Shown here piece after piece: positions 17,329 through 26,416 of a stretch of DNA of 51,797 nt. Origin of the DNA: Acidimicrobiia bacterium (lineage in GTDB: Bacteria; Actinomycetota; Acidimicrobiia; Acidimicrobiales; Bin134); contig JAJDYU010000046.1 of NCBI GenBank assembly GCA_022825005.1, positions 82,140-133,936 on the forward strand, read 5' to 3'. The position numbers and the translations under genes are program-made. A model generated the notes under the pieces. The model was given only the letters and a program-made list of their open reading frames with translations, did not search any database and had not been told where the DNA came from. Numbering within the stretch: the first letter of the stretch is position 1; the number at the start of each line of letters is the position of its first letter.

Positions 17329-18200
17329 GCGATCGGTTGGTGGTCAACAAGACCTACAAGCAGTTCATCGGCGGGGCCTTCGAGCGCTCCGAGTCGGGCC
17401 GGTCGTATCCGGTTTCCGGGGCCGGAGGCGAGCTGTTGGCCAACGCGGTTCAGGGATCCCGCAAAGACGTTCGGGACGCGGTGGCGGCGGCCCGCTCCGC
17501 CCAGGCGGGCTGGGCCGGGCGCACGGCCTACAACCGGGGCCAGATCCTGTATCGGGTGGCCGAGGTAATGGAGTCCCGCCGAGAAGAATTCAGCGCCGAG
17601 GTGGCTCGAGCGGGCGATGGGTGCTCGCACGAGGCCGCCGCCCAACAGACAACCGCAGCCATCGATCGCTGGGTTTGGTATGCGGGCTGGGCCGACAAGT
17701 TTCCCACCGTGCTGGGCGGGGCCAACCCGGTGGCCGGCCCCTACTTCAACCTCAGCGTTCCCGAGCCGGTGGGCGTGGTGGGGATCGTGGCCCCTGATGA
17801 GCCGCCCCTGCTTCCGTTGGTTTCTCGGCTGGCTCCGGTGATCGTGTCGGGCAATACCGCGGTAGTGCTGGCCTCGGAACGCTGCCCGCTGGTGGCCATC
17901 ACCTTGGCTGAGACGCTGGCACTGAGCGACGTCCCCTCCGGGGTGGTCAACATCCTCACCGGTCACCGCAACGAGCTCGTCTCCCCATTGGCCGGCCATG
18001 TGGCGGTGGATTCGCTAGACCTCACCGGCTGCGATGCCGAGTCGGCTGCCGACGCGGCCCGCCAAGCGGCGGCCACCATCACCAGGGTGGTGAGCGCATC
18101 GGCCGCCGAGCGGCAATGGGCTGATGAGAGCGCCCAGAGCCCCTACCTCATCGACGCCTTCTGCGAGACCAAGACCGTCTGGCACACCAAGGGTCGATGA
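17325..18200 (+). CDS. Truncated aldehyde dehydrogenase paralog (no catalytic domain)
   Basis: 291 residues, homologous to the N-terminal NAD-binding half of aldehyde dehydrogenases (YKQFIGGAFERSESGRSYPV; VGVVGIVAPDEPPLLPLVS; SGNTAVVLASE; SGVVNILTGH). The usual PWNFP Asn is gone (APDEPP). The FTGST loop is degraded to DLTGCD, and the protein stops where ELGGK and the catalytic Cys would begin. It cannot be a dehydrogenase by itself. It keeps a clean reading frame and ATGA coupling to both the full-length enzyme before it and the nucleotidase after it. That suggests a selected pseudoenzyme or partner subunit rather than decay. Start ATG 17325. Confidence 0.85.
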   Translation: MSDRLVVNKTYKQFIGGAFERSESGRSYPVSGAGGELLANAVQGSRKDVRDAVAAARSAQAGWAGRTAYNRGQILYRVAEVMESRREEFSAEVARAGDGCSHEAAAQQTTAAIDRWVWYAGWADKFPTVLGGANPVAGPYFNLSVPEPVGVVGIVAPDEPPLLPLVSRLAPVIVSGNTAVVLASERCPLVAITLAETLALSDVPSGVVNILTGHRNELVSPLAGHVAVDSLDLTGCDAESAADAARQAAATITRVVSASAAERQWADESAQSPYLIDAFCETKTVWHTKGR

Positions 18201-18844
18201 GCGCGGGACCGTTTGTTCTCGGCGTTGATCTCGACGGGGTGTGCGCTGAGCACACCTTGGCCTTCCGCAAGATCGTGGCTCAGGAGAAGGGTGTGCCCGA
18301 GGAGTCGCTGACCCTGGAGTGCAGCTGGGGCTTTGAGGAGTGGGGCTTCGGGGAGGGCGACTTCGAGGACTACCACCGCCGGGCGGTGGCGGAGCACCGG
18401 ATGCTGGCCGACATGCCGGCCATGCCCGGCGCTTCCAAAGCGCTGTGGCGACTGTCGGAGGCCGGGGTGTGGATCCGCATCATCACCCACCGGCTGTACA
18501 CCAACTGGGACCACGCCATCGCCGCGGGCGACACGGCAGAATGGCTGGACAAGGCCAAGATTCCCTATCGCGATCTGTGCTTCGTGGGCGGCAAATCGGC
18601 AGTAAACGCCCATGTCTACATCGAAGACGCCCCCCACAACATTGAGGCCCTTAGGTCGGAGGGCCGAACCGTGGTCGTTTTCGACCAGCCCTACAACCGA
18701 GACCTAGACCCGCCCCGGGCCACCTCCTGGGAAGAAGTAGAGGCCATGGTGTACGACGAGCTGGCCGCCCATCAGGGCGCCGTCCAACACCAACTCCCCA
18801 CCTTCGACCCCAGCACCGACCGCCTAGACGACCGGAGCGCCTGA
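18197..18844 (+). CDS. 5'-nucleotidase, NT5C-type HAD hydrolase
   Basis: 215 residues of the 5'(3')-deoxyribonucleotidase-like HAD group. The nucleophile motif is LGVDLDGVCAEH, with a cap-region WGFEEWGF, HAD motif II in RIITHR, and the acidic end motif YIEDAPHNIEAL. It probably dephosphorylates (deoxy)nucleoside monophosphates, feeding nucleosides to the phosphorylases and deaminases of the island. ATGA overlap with the truncated aldehyde dehydrogenase makes it the last gene of the deoC operon. It converges on the HAD gene at 18849 with a 4-bp gap. Confidence 0.84.
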   Translation: MSAGPFVLGVDLDGVCAEHTLAFRKIVAQEKGVPEESLTLECSWGFEEWGFGEGDFEDYHRRAVAEHRMLADMPAMPGASKALWRLSEAGVWIRIITHRLYTNWDHAIAAGDTAEWLDKAKIPYRDLCFVGGKSAVNAHVYIEDAPHNIEALRSEGRTVVVFDQPYNRDLDPPRATSWEEVEAMVYDELAAHQGAVQHQLPTFDPSTDRLDDRSA

Positions 18845-18848
18845 GCCC

Positions 18849-19547
18849 CTACTGGTCGGCCAGCCAGGAGGGGAGTTGGCGGATGTCGGAGAGCTCCACC
18901 CACCGGTCGTGGGGGGAGATGGTGGCGTGCTCCAGGTCCCAGGTGAGGTGATAGGGGATGTGGACGCCCCGGCCGCCTATGGCCACTACCGGCTCGATGT
19001 CGGAGCGCACCGAGTTTCCCACCATCACGAATCGGTCGATGGCGATGTCGTGGCGCTCGAGCAGCCGGGAGTAGGTGGCCTCGTCTTTCTCGGCCACTAT
19101 CTCCACGGCGTCGAAGTGGTCGGCCAGCCCGGATGCGGCGATCTTGGTCTCCTGGTTCCACAGGTCGCCCTTGGTTATGAGCACCAGGCGGTAGCGGTGC
19201 TCCAACTCCTCGATGGTCTCGGCTACTCCGTCGAGCAGCTCCACCGGGTGGGCGTGCATCTCCTTGGCCCAGCCCACGATGGTGTGGATCTCCTCCGCGG
19301 TGATCTGGCCCTCGGTGGCTTCGATGGCGGTCTCGATCATCGACAGCACGAAGCCCTTGATCCCGTAGCCGAAGATGGCCACGTTGTGGTGTTCGAGCTC
19401 GATGAGCCGTTCGTGGAAGTCCAGATCAGGCAAATAGCGGGCCACGAGGTCGGCCATTCGCTGCTCGTAGTCGGCGAAGATCGTCTCGTTGTGCCATAAG
19501 GTGTCGTCGGCATCGAGGCCGACGGTTTCGATGTGGACTGCGGTCAC
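18849..19547 (-). CDS. HAD-family hydrolase
   Basis: 232-residue haloacid-dehalogenase-type phosphatase. Motif I is [12 protein letters not shown], motif II VLITKGD, and motif III with the acidic pair is [26 protein letters not shown] helical cap lies between motifs I and II. It is the last gene of the minus-strand nucleoside operon, its GTG start overlapping the add stop (GTGA), so a role in nucleotide or sugar-phosphate dephosphorylation is plausible. The substrate is not determined. Confidence 0.85.
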   Translation of the reverse strand: MTAVHIETVGLDADDTLWHNETIFADYEQRMADLVARYLPDLDFHERLIELEHHNVAIFGYGIKGFVLSMIETAIEATEGQITAEEIHTIVGWAKEMHAHPVELLDGVAETIEELEHRYRLVLITKGDLWNQETKIAASGLADHFDAVEIVAEKDEATYSRLLERHDIAIDRFVMVGNSVRSDIEPVVAIGGRGVHIPYHLTWDLEHATISPHDRWVELSDIRQLPSWLADQ

Positions 19548-20614
19548 AGCGCCAGGGAGCCGTAGGCCGGCTTGACCACCTTGTTGATGATCTCCAACCG
19601 CTCATCGAACGGTATGAAAGCGCTCTTCATGGCGTTGATGGTCAGCCACTGGATGTCGGCCCAGCCGAAGCCGAACTCGTCCACGAGTTGCATCACCTCT
19701 TCGGTCATGGAGGTGGCGCTCATCAGGCGGTTGTCGGTGTTGACCGTCACCCGGAACCGCAGGTCGCTCAGCACCTTGATGGGGTGCTCGGCGATGGACG
19801 GCGCCGCCCCGGTGTGGACGTTGGAGGTGGGGCACAGCTCCAGCGGGATGCGCCGGTCCCGCACGAAGGCGGCCAGCCGGCCCAGCTTGGGGGTGCCGTC
19901 GGGGCCGAATTCGATGTCGTCCACGATGCGGACGCCGTGGCCCAGCCGTTCGGTGCCGCAGTACTGCACCGCTTCCCAGATGGACGGCGGGCCGTAGGCC
20001 TCGCCGGCGTGGATGGTGAAGTGGAAGTTCTCCCGCTGGATCAGGTGGAAGGCGTCCAGGTGGCGGGTGGGCGGGTTACCGGCCTCAGCCCCGGCGATGT
20101 CGAAGCCCACGACGCCCTGGTCGCGGTGGCGCACGGCCAGCTGCGCAATCTCCAGGGAGCGGGCCGCGGTGCGCATGGCGGTGAGCAGCGTGCCGATTCG
20201 AATGTTCCGGTTGGCGCTGCCCGCTTCGAAACCGGCTACCACCGCCTCCACCACCTCATCCAGGCTCAGCCCGCCCTCGGTGTGCAGCTCAGGGGCAAAC
20301 CTCACCTCGGCATAGACCACGCCATCATCGTCCAGGTCTTCGGCGCACTCAGCCGCCACCCGCTCCAAGGCGTCGCGGGTCTGCATGACCCCCACAGTGT
20401 GGGCGAAAGTCTCCAAGTACAAGGTGAGGTCCAACCGGCTGGCCCCCCGCACCATCCAGCGGGCCAAATCATCGGCATCGGTGGTGGGCAGATGGTCGTA
20501 ACCGGTCTCGGCCGCCAGCTCCACCACCGTCTGCGGTCGCAACCCCCCGTCCAAGTGGTCGTGCAACAACACCTTGGGAGCAGCTCTAACTTCATCAATC
20601 GTCGGATGTATCAC
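19544..20614 (-). CDS. add: Adenosine deaminase
   Basis: 356 residues. Hydrolytic deamination of (deoxy)adenosine to (deoxy)inosine. Zinc ligands in [12 protein letters not shown], catalytic Glu in [29 protein letters not shown], and the Asp pair region [14 protein letters not shown] all match actinobacterial Add. GTG 20614 is chosen because [19 protein letters not shown] is the usual N-terminus; a TTG at 20644 would overlap deoA. It lies 10 bp after deoA in the minus-strand nucleoside operon. A purine nucleoside phosphorylase is not in the window. Confidence 0.94.
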   Translation of the reverse strand: MIHPTIDEVRAAPKVLLHDHLDGGLRPQTVVELAAETGYDHLPTTDADDLARWMVRGASRLDLTLYLETFAHTVGVMQTRDALERVAAECAEDLDDDGVVYAEVRFAPELHTEGGLSLDEVVEAVVAGFEAGSANRNIRIGTLLTAMRTAARSLEIAQLAVRHRDQGVVGFDIAGAEAGNPPTRHLDAFHLIQRENFHFTIHAGEAYGPPSIWEAVQYCGTERLGHGVRIVDDIEFGPDGTPKLGRLAAFVRDRRIPLELCPTSNVHTGAAPSIAEHPIKVLSDLRFRVTVNTDNRLMSATSMTEEVMQLVDEFGFGWADIQWLTINAMKSAFIPFDERLEIINKVVKPAYGSLAL

Positions 20615-20624
20615 TGGCTTAAGG

Positions 20625-21893
20625 TTAGGCAACCCGGTCGGCAATCAGGCGGCGAGGTTCAGGAGCGGTGTTGGTGATGGTCAAGGCCGAACTCAGGGCA
20701 TCGTGGGCGGGGGGGAGGAGGGAGGGGTCGTCGGTGTGGAGTTCGGCGATGATCTCGCCGGCAATCACCCGGTCGCCGTGGACGCGGCGTAGGAGCACTC
20801 CGGCCGAGGCCGACACGTCGTCCTCTTTACGGGCCCGTCCTGCGCCCAGCCGCCAGGCGGCCACTCCCACTGCTAGGGCATCAATGCGGTTGATCACCCC
20901 ATCGACCGGCGCGGTCCAGTGGTCCACCACTTTGGCGGTGGGCAGGGGAGCGACGGGGTCGCCGCCTTGGGCGGCCACCATGGCCTGCCAGGCGTCCATG
21001 GCCTGGCCGGAAGCCAGCACTTCGGCCGGATCGGCGTCCAGGGTGGCCAACTCGACCATCTCTTGGGCGAGGGCCAGGGTTACCTCTACTAAGTCGGCGG
21101 GGCCGCCTCCGGCCAATGTCTCGATTGCCTCGGCTACTTCGAGGGCGTTGCCTGCGGCCAGGCCTAGCGGCTGGTCCATGTCGGTGAGGAGGGCCACGGT
21201 GTCCACGCCGTTGGCGTGGCCCAAACCGACCATGGTTCGGGCCAGCTCCTCGCCCATGGCCGGGTCGGGCAGGAACGCCCCTGAGCCGAACTTCACATCC
21301 AGCACCAGCCCGCTAGTGCCCTCGGCGATCTTCTTGGACATGATGGAACTGGCGATCAGCGGGATCGACGCCACCGTCCCGGTCACGTCCCGCAGGGCGT
21401 ACAGCACCCGGTCGGCGGGGGCCAGATCGGCGGTGGCCGCGGCGATCACCGCGCCTACCTCCTGAAGTTGGGCGAGGAACTCGTCGTTGCTCAGGGCGGC
21501 CCGCCAGCCGGCGATGGCCTCCATCTTGTCGAGCGTGCCCCCGGTGTGGCCCAGTCCCCGTCCGGAGAGCTGGGGCACCGCCGCGCCACACGCCGCCACC
21601 AGCGGGCACAGAATCAGCGACACCTTGTCGCCCACGCCGCCGGTGGAGTGCTTGTCGACGGTGGGCCGCGCCAGGCTCGACAAGTCCAGTCGCTGGCCGC
21701 TGTTGATCATGGCTGCGGTCCAGGTGGCCAGCTCTCGGGCGGTGAGGCTCCGCCACACGATGGCCATGAGCAGGGCGGCGGCCTGCTCGGCGGGGATGTC
21801 TCCCGTGGTTACCCCGTCGATGAACCAGTTGATCTGCTCATCGCTCAGCTCGCCGCCGTCTCGCTTGGCGACGATGAGATCGACCGCGTTCAC
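20625..21893 (-). CDS. deoA: Thymidine/pyrimidine-nucleoside phosphorylase
   Basis: 422 residues from GTG 21893. Phosphorolyses thymidine/deoxyuridine (and possibly uridine) to base and (deoxy)ribose-1-phosphate. Family signature [18 protein letters not shown], phosphate-binding [30 protein letters not shown] and the C-terminal PYNP domain ([16 protein letters not shown]) are visible. The start overlaps the cdd stop (GTGA). Products feed Upp (base) and, via a phosphopentomutase not seen here, DeoC. Pdp-type broad pyrimidine specificity cannot be excluded. Confidence 0.94.
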   Translation of the reverse strand: MNAVDLIVAKRDGGELSDEQINWFIDGVTTGDIPAEQAAALLMAIVWRSLTARELATWTAAMINSGQRLDLSSLARPTVDKHSTGGVGDKVSLILCPLVAACGAAVPQLSGRGLGHTGGTLDKMEAIAGWRAALSNDEFLAQLQEVGAVIAAATADLAPADRVLYALRDVTGTVASIPLIASSIMSKKIAEGTSGLVLDVKFGSGAFLPDPAMGEELARTMVGLGHANGVDTVALLTDMDQPLGLAAGNALEVAEAIETLAGGGPADLVEVTLALAQEMVELATLDADPAEVLASGQAMDAWQAMVAAQGGDPVAPLPTAKVVDHWTAPVDGVINRIDALAVGVAAWRLGAGRARKEDDVSASAGVLLRRVHGDRVIAGEIIAELHTDDPSLLPPAHDALSSALTITNTAPEPRRLIADRVA

Positions 21894-22279
21894 GGCAAGT
21901 CGTCGGGGCCGAAGGCGCCGGGCAGCAGGTCGCCCACGGTGTGGGTCTCGTTCACCTGGCATTCCGCGCCGCCCGCTTCATAGAGCAGTTGGCGGCAGCG
22001 CCCGCACGGGGTGAGCGGGTTGCCGTCGCCGTCGGTCACCGCTACCGCCACTAACCGTCCACCCCCGGTGCGGTGCAGGTCGCCCACTAGAGCGCACTCA
22101 GCGCACAGCCCCAGCCCATAGGAGGCGTTCTCCACGTTGCACCCCGTCACCACCCGGCCGTCGTCGGTCAGCGCGGCCGCCCCTACCGACAGCTTCGAGT
22201 ATGGGGCGTAGGCGCTCGCGGAGGCCTCATGGGCAGCAGCCCACAACTCGTTCCATGGAATCGTCTGCTCAGAGCCCAT
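21890..22279 (-). CDS. cdd: Cytidine deaminase
   Basis: 129 residues, the small tetrameric class. Zinc and catalytic motifs CAECALV and PCGRCRQLLYE, with NVENASYG binding the ribose. Converts (deoxy)cytidine to (deoxy)uridine, the substrate of the phosphorylase encoded next. It lies 15 bp after the last permease gene of the nucleoside transporter and overlaps deoA, so uptake and first catabolic steps are in one operon. Confidence 0.95.
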   Translation of the reverse strand: MGSEQTIPWNELWAAAHEASASAYAPYSKLSVGAAALTDDGRVVTGCNVENASYGLGLCAECALVGDLHRTGGGRLVAVAVTDGDGNPLTPCGRCRQLLYEAGGAECQVNETHTVGDLLPGAFGPDDLP

Positions 22280-22294
22280 CTGACCTCGTTTCGG

Positions 22295-23605
22295 CTATTT
22301 GCTTCGCTGGAAGGGCTGGCCCGCCGCCGCCGGGGGTATAGACCGGCCCACCGCCCCGGCTACCACTACCAGCGTGACAATGAAGGGGAGGGCTTGGAGG
22401 AACTCGCTGGGAATCTCAAAGCCGCTCACTTCCACCCCCAAGAACTGGAGGCGGGTGCCCAGAGCCCGGGAGAAGCCGAACAGCAGCGCTCCGCCGAACG
22501 CTCCCCATGGGGTCCACTTCCCGAAGATAAGCGCGGCCAGAGCGATGAACCCCGCCGCGTTGGTCATGTTGTCTTCGAATCGGGTCTGCGACTCCATGGA
22601 GAACCAGGCTCCGGCCAAACCGGCGATCAGCCCGCCCAAGATCACCGACTGATAACGGATCCGCACCACGTTCACTCCCAGCGTCTCTGCCGCATGGGGG
22701 TTCTCCCCGCACGATCGCACCCGCAGTCCCCAGGGCGTGCGGAACATCACCAGCCAGGTGCCGATCACTACCAGGTACATCATCCAGTAGATGGGCTTGC
22801 CCCGGAATAGCTGGTCGCCGATCACCGGGATCTCCGACAGCAAGGGCAAGCCGAACTCGGAGGTGCCCACGCCGGTAGTGATGCCAGTTTTGACGATCAC
22901 CTCCGAGCGCAGGAAGCCGGTGAGCCCCAGGGCGAACAGGTTGATCACCACGCCGCCCACGATCTGGTTCACCCCGAAGCGGATGGAAAGCACGGCGAGG
23001 AGGGCGGCCACCAGACCACCGGCCAGCACCGAGATGAGGATGGAGAACCACAGCCACCCGGTGGATTGGGCATCTCCGATGGTGGCGTAGGTCATGTAGC
23101 CGATGCCGGCCCCGGCCAGCATGGTGCCCTCGATGCCGATGTTGATGATGCCCGAGCGCTCGCACCACAAGCCGGTGGTTGCTCCCAAGGCCAGCGGGGT
23201 GGCCAGTACCAGCGACTCGTTGAACAGGTTGACGATGTTGGTGCTGGGGTTGTCGGACAGGGCCAGGCTGAGCACCAGCAGCAGTGGAATCACCGCTAGC
23301 GCACTTAGTAGCCGGGCCGGGGTGGCCCACCGTCGGGCTTCGGGCGGGGCGAATCCCAGCACGGCGGTGAGCAAGAACAGCACGCCGATGGCGATCACCC
23401 AGGTTGGGGGGTGGAACCCGATTCCCGCCGGGTCGGGGGGCGGCTCGAAGTTGAACCGCCGACTGGTGCCGCTGATGGCCGGGGCCACTCCGGCGAGCAG
23501 CGCGATGCCCAGCACCCCGAACACCAGTCCGGTGATCGACTGGCGATCCAGGCCAACCCGCCCTGAGGCTCTGGTTGCGCCCGCGGCGTGCTCCACCGTG
23601 GTCAC
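22295..23605 (-). CDS. Nucleoside ABC transporter permease (NupC/YufQ-like)
   Basis: 436 residues of the BPD_transp_2 family with 9-10 predicted membrane helices. Family motifs are NIGIEGTMLAGAGIGY, GVNQIVGGVVINLFA, GENPHAAETLGVNVVRIRYQ and NAAGFIALAALIFGKWTPWGA. This set matches the second permease of guanosine/nucleoside transporters that work with BMP-type binding proteins. GTG 23605 overlaps the preceding permease stop. The N-terminal 100 residues contain extra helices before the core, giving a longer protein than minimal family members. Confidence 0.92.
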   Translation of the reverse strand: MTTVEHAAGATRASGRVGLDRQSITGLVFGVLGIALLAGVAPAISGTSRRFNFEPPPDPAGIGFHPPTWVIAIGVLFLLTAVLGFAPPEARRWATPARLLSALAVIPLLLVLSLALSDNPSTNIVNLFNESLVLATPLALGATTGLWCERSGIINIGIEGTMLAGAGIGYMTYATIGDAQSTGWLWFSILISVLAGGLVAALLAVLSIRFGVNQIVGGVVINLFALGLTGFLRSEVIVKTGITTGVGTSEFGLPLLSEIPVIGDQLFRGKPIYWMMYLVVIGTWLVMFRTPWGLRVRSCGENPHAAETLGVNVVRIRYQSVILGGLIAGLAGAWFSMESQTRFEDNMTNAAGFIALAALIFGKWTPWGAFGGALLFGFSRALGTRLQFLGVEVSGFEIPSEFLQALPFIVTLVVVAGAVGRSIPPAAAGQPFQRSK

Positions 23606-24762
23606 ACCGCCCCCTCAACGGAGGTGGCCTTGAACGGACTCTGGTCGAGCTCGCGCACTCTGAACAGGTAGCGGACGATGGCGTCAGCGGCCACGAACAA
23701 CAGCACCATGGCCTGGATGATCCGCACCACGTCGATGGACACGTCGGCCTCCTGCTGCATCAGCGGCGCCCCCGACAGCATCGATCCCCACAGCAGGGCG
23801 GCCGCGATGATGGCCACGGGGTTGGTGCGGGCCAAAAGGGCGATGGCGATGCCGTCGAAGCCCATCAGGAAGAAGGTGCCCGGCTGGAAGAAGCCGTTGG
23901 TGCCCGAGATCTCCGAGGCTGCGGCCAGGCCGGCGAACGCCCCCGAAGCGGCCATGGAGGCCACGATCACCCGGTTCACGTTGATGCCCGCGTAGTGGGA
24001 GGCGTGGGGGTTCAGTCCCACGGTGCCCACTTCGAATCCGAACGTGGTGCGCTTGAGTACGAAGGCCACCACGAAACAGATCCCCACCAGGGCGAACAGC
24101 CCGGTGTGGAGAACGGGCTGGCTGTCCACCAGCTCGGGCAGCACCGCGGTGTCAGAGATGGGATCGGTGCGGGGAACGGTGCTCTCGGTGTCGCGCAGCA
24201 CCACCGGATCACGGGAGTTCACCATCCAGCGGACCCCGAACAACACCAAAGAGTTGAGCATGATGGTGCTGATCACCTCATGCGCCCCGGTCTTGGTTCG
24301 CAGCACGCCGGGAATCCCGCCCCAGATGGCACCGCCCAGCGTGCCGGCGATGAGGATCAGCGGAATGGCCACGATGCCGGGCAGGTCGGACATCCAAGAC
24401 AGCGCCCCCACATAGGCCGCGGTGATGCCGCCGGCCAAGAGCTGACCCTCGGCGCCGATGTTGAACAGCCCGGCCCGGAAGGCGAAGGCCAAGGCCAGCG
24501 CCGAGCCGATGAACGGCACCGACCGGGCCAGCGACCCCGCGATCTCATCGCCCCCGCCCACCATGCCCCGCAGCAGCGCCCAATAGGCGGTGAAGGGGTT
24601 CACCCCGATGATGGAGATCAACACCCCGCCGACCACGAACGACAACAAGATGGCGTATAGCGATACGTACAGCGGCTGCAACCGCCACGCCTCGGTGAGC
24701 ATGCGGTGGACTTGGCCAGCCGCTCGCCCGATCCCGACATTGGCGTTACGGGCGCCGTTCAC
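23602..24762 (-). CDS. Nucleoside ABC transporter permease (NupB/YufP-like)
   Basis: 386 residues, BPD_transp_2 family. FNIGAEGQLLAGGITAAYVG, AHEVISTIMLNSLVLFGVRWMV, GLNPHASHYAGINVNRVIVASM and GFDGIAIALLARTNPVAIIAAALLWG are the conserved membrane and coupling motifs. It pairs with the permease at 22295-23605 to form the transmembrane pore. GTGA overlaps on both sides (with the ATPase upstream and the second permease downstream) show tight co-translation. Confidence 0.93.
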   Translation of the reverse strand: MNGARNANVGIGRAAGQVHRMLTEAWRLQPLYVSLYAILLSFVVGGVLISIIGVNPFTAYWALLRGMVGGGDEIAGSLARSVPFIGSALALAFAFRAGLFNIGAEGQLLAGGITAAYVGALSWMSDLPGIVAIPLILIAGTLGGAIWGGIPGVLRTKTGAHEVISTIMLNSLVLFGVRWMVNSRDPVVLRDTESTVPRTDPISDTAVLPELVDSQPVLHTGLFALVGICFVVAFVLKRTTFGFEVGTVGLNPHASHYAGINVNRVIVASMAASGAFAGLAAASEISGTNGFFQPGTFFLMGFDGIAIALLARTNPVAIIAAALLWGSMLSGAPLMQQEADVSIDVVRIIQAMVLLFVAADAIVRYLFRVRELDQSPFKATSVEGAV

Positions 24763-26303
24763 CGCTGGCCTTCCGATGAGCCGGTGGCCATGAGCAGGCC
24801 GAGCTCTTCCCGGGTGGCGTCGGCGGCGTTTACCGTTCCGGCCAGTCGGCCCCGGTAGAGCACGCCGATCCGATCCGACAGCGACATGATCTCGTCCAAC
24901 TCGGCCGACACCAACAGCACCGCCACTCCCCGGTCGCGCAACTCGATGATCTTGCGGTGGATGAACTCGATCGAGCCCACATCCAGGCCTCGGGTGGGCT
25001 GGGCCACCACCAGGGCCTTGAGGTCGCCGGTCAGCTCTCGGGCCACGATTACCTTCTGCTGGTTGCCGCCCGACAAGGTGTCGATGAATGCGTCAACCCC
25101 GGGGGTGCGGACGTCGAATTGCTCCACCAGCTCTTGGGCCTCGGCGTTGATGGCCGCGGTGTTGCGCACCCCTCGCTGGGAGAACTTGCGTTGGTGGTAG
25201 CGGTTCAATACCAGGTTGTCGGCGATGGTGTACTGGGCCACCACCCCGTGCTTGCTGCGGTTCTCGGGCACATGGGCGACGCCCAGCTCGTTGATCTTGC
25301 GGGGACTCCAGTCGGTGGTCTCTTGGCCGAGCATTTCCACCCGCCCCCCGGCGGTCGGGCGCATCCCGCAAACGGCCTCCACCAGCTCCCGCTGGCCGTT
25401 GCCCTCCACGCCGGCGATCCCGAAGATCTCCCCGGCTCGCACCTCCACGTCGAAGCCGGTGACCGTTTCCACTCCCCGGTCGTCGGCCACCCGCAGGCCT
25501 TGGGTCCGAAGCACCGGTGCCCCCGGGTCGGCCTCGGCCTTGTCCACCCGGAAGACCACGTCGCGGCCCACCATCAAGTTGGCCAGCGACTGCTGGGTGG
25601 CGCCCTCGGCTGCGGCGGTTCCCACCACCCGGCCGGCTCGCAGCACGGTGATGCGGTCGGCCACCGCCAGCACCTCGCGCAGCTTGTGGGTGATGAAGAT
25701 GATCGACTTGCCCTGGCCGGTGAGGCTCTCCACCACCCCGAAGAAGTCGTCCACCTCGCCGGGGGTCAGCACTGCGGTGGGCTCGTCGAGGATCAAGATG
25801 TCGGCGTCGCGGAACAGCGCCTTGACCAACTCCACCCGCTGCTGTTCCCCCACCGACAGGTCGCCCACGGTGGCGTCGGGGTCCACCGCCAACCCGTAGC
25901 GCTCGGCCAGGCTGTCGATCTGGCGGCGGGCTGAGTCCAGATCGAGGAACGCCCCTTTGGTGACCTCGTTGCCCAAGATGATGTTCTCGGCCACAGTGAA
26001 CACCGGTATGAGCTGGAAGTGCTGGTGGACCATGCCGATGCCCCGGTCGATGGCATCACCCGAGTCTTCGAAATGCACCTCTTCGCCCCGCACCTTGATG
26101 ATGCCCTGGTCGGGCCGGTACAGACCGAACACCATGTTCACCAGGGTGCTCTTGCCCGCGCCATTCTCTCCTAGCAGGCAGTGGATCTCGCCCTGGTTGA
26201 GGGTGAGGCTCACGTCGTCGTTGGCCACCACCCCTGGGAAGGCCTTGGTAATTCCCTCAACCTCCAGCACTGGATGTGCTGCGCCCCCGCTTGCCTGAGC
26301 CAT
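24759..26303 (-). CDS. Nucleoside/sugar-type ABC transporter ATPase, two ABC domains
   Basis: 514 residues with two nucleotide-binding domains fused in one chain. The first has a full Walker A (GENGAGKSTLVNMVFGLYRP), signature LSVGEQQRV and Walker B ILILDEPTAVLTP. The second has the degenerate Walker A typical of this family (GVEGNGQRELVEAV), a full LSGGNQQKV signature, and AQPTRGLDVG in place of the DEP Walker B, so one site is probably weak. This matches NupA/YufO/RbsA-like ATPases. ATG 26303. It is separated from the binding-protein gene by a strong hairpin, so it may be expressed at a lower level. Confidence 0.94.
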   Translation of the reverse strand: MAQASGGAAHPVLEVEGITKAFPGVVANDDVSLTLNQGEIHCLLGENGAGKSTLVNMVFGLYRPDQGIIKVRGEEVHFEDSGDAIDRGIGMVHQHFQLIPVFTVAENIILGNEVTKGAFLDLDSARRQIDSLAERYGLAVDPDATVGDLSVGEQQRVELVKALFRDADILILDEPTAVLTPGEVDDFFGVVESLTGQGKSIIFITHKLREVLAVADRITVLRAGRVVGTAAAEGATQQSLANLMVGRDVVFRVDKAEADPGAPVLRTQGLRVADDRGVETVTGFDVEVRAGEIFGIAGVEGNGQRELVEAVCGMRPTAGGRVEMLGQETTDWSPRKINELGVAHVPENRSKHGVVAQYTIADNLVLNRYHQRKFSQRGVRNTAAINAEAQELVEQFDVRTPGVDAFIDTLSGGNQQKVIVARELTGDLKALVVAQPTRGLDVGSIEFIHRKIIELRDRGVAVLLVSAELDEIMSLSDRIGVLYRGRLAGTVNAADATREELGLLMATGSSEGQR

Positions 26304-26346
26304 GCGCAGCCCAGGCTACGCCATACAACCGAAGCGGCACGCGAAA

Positions 26347-26377
26347 GGCGGCGGCTGAAACTCGCTCAGCCGCCGCC
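26347..26377 (-). terminator. 12-bp hairpin between the binding protein and transporter ATPase genes
   Basis: ggcggcggctga (26347-26358), 7-nt loop, tcagccgccgcc (26366-26377): perfect 12-bp GC-rich stem. On the minus strand it is followed by only TTTCG, so termination may be partial. Its position 40 nt after the binding-protein stop suits an attenuator or mRNA-stabilising hairpin that keeps the binding protein more abundant than the membrane parts. Confidence 0.7.
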
Positions 26378-26416
26378 AATCAAATGTAGATAGTCAATTG
26401 TCGATCGCGGGATCGG

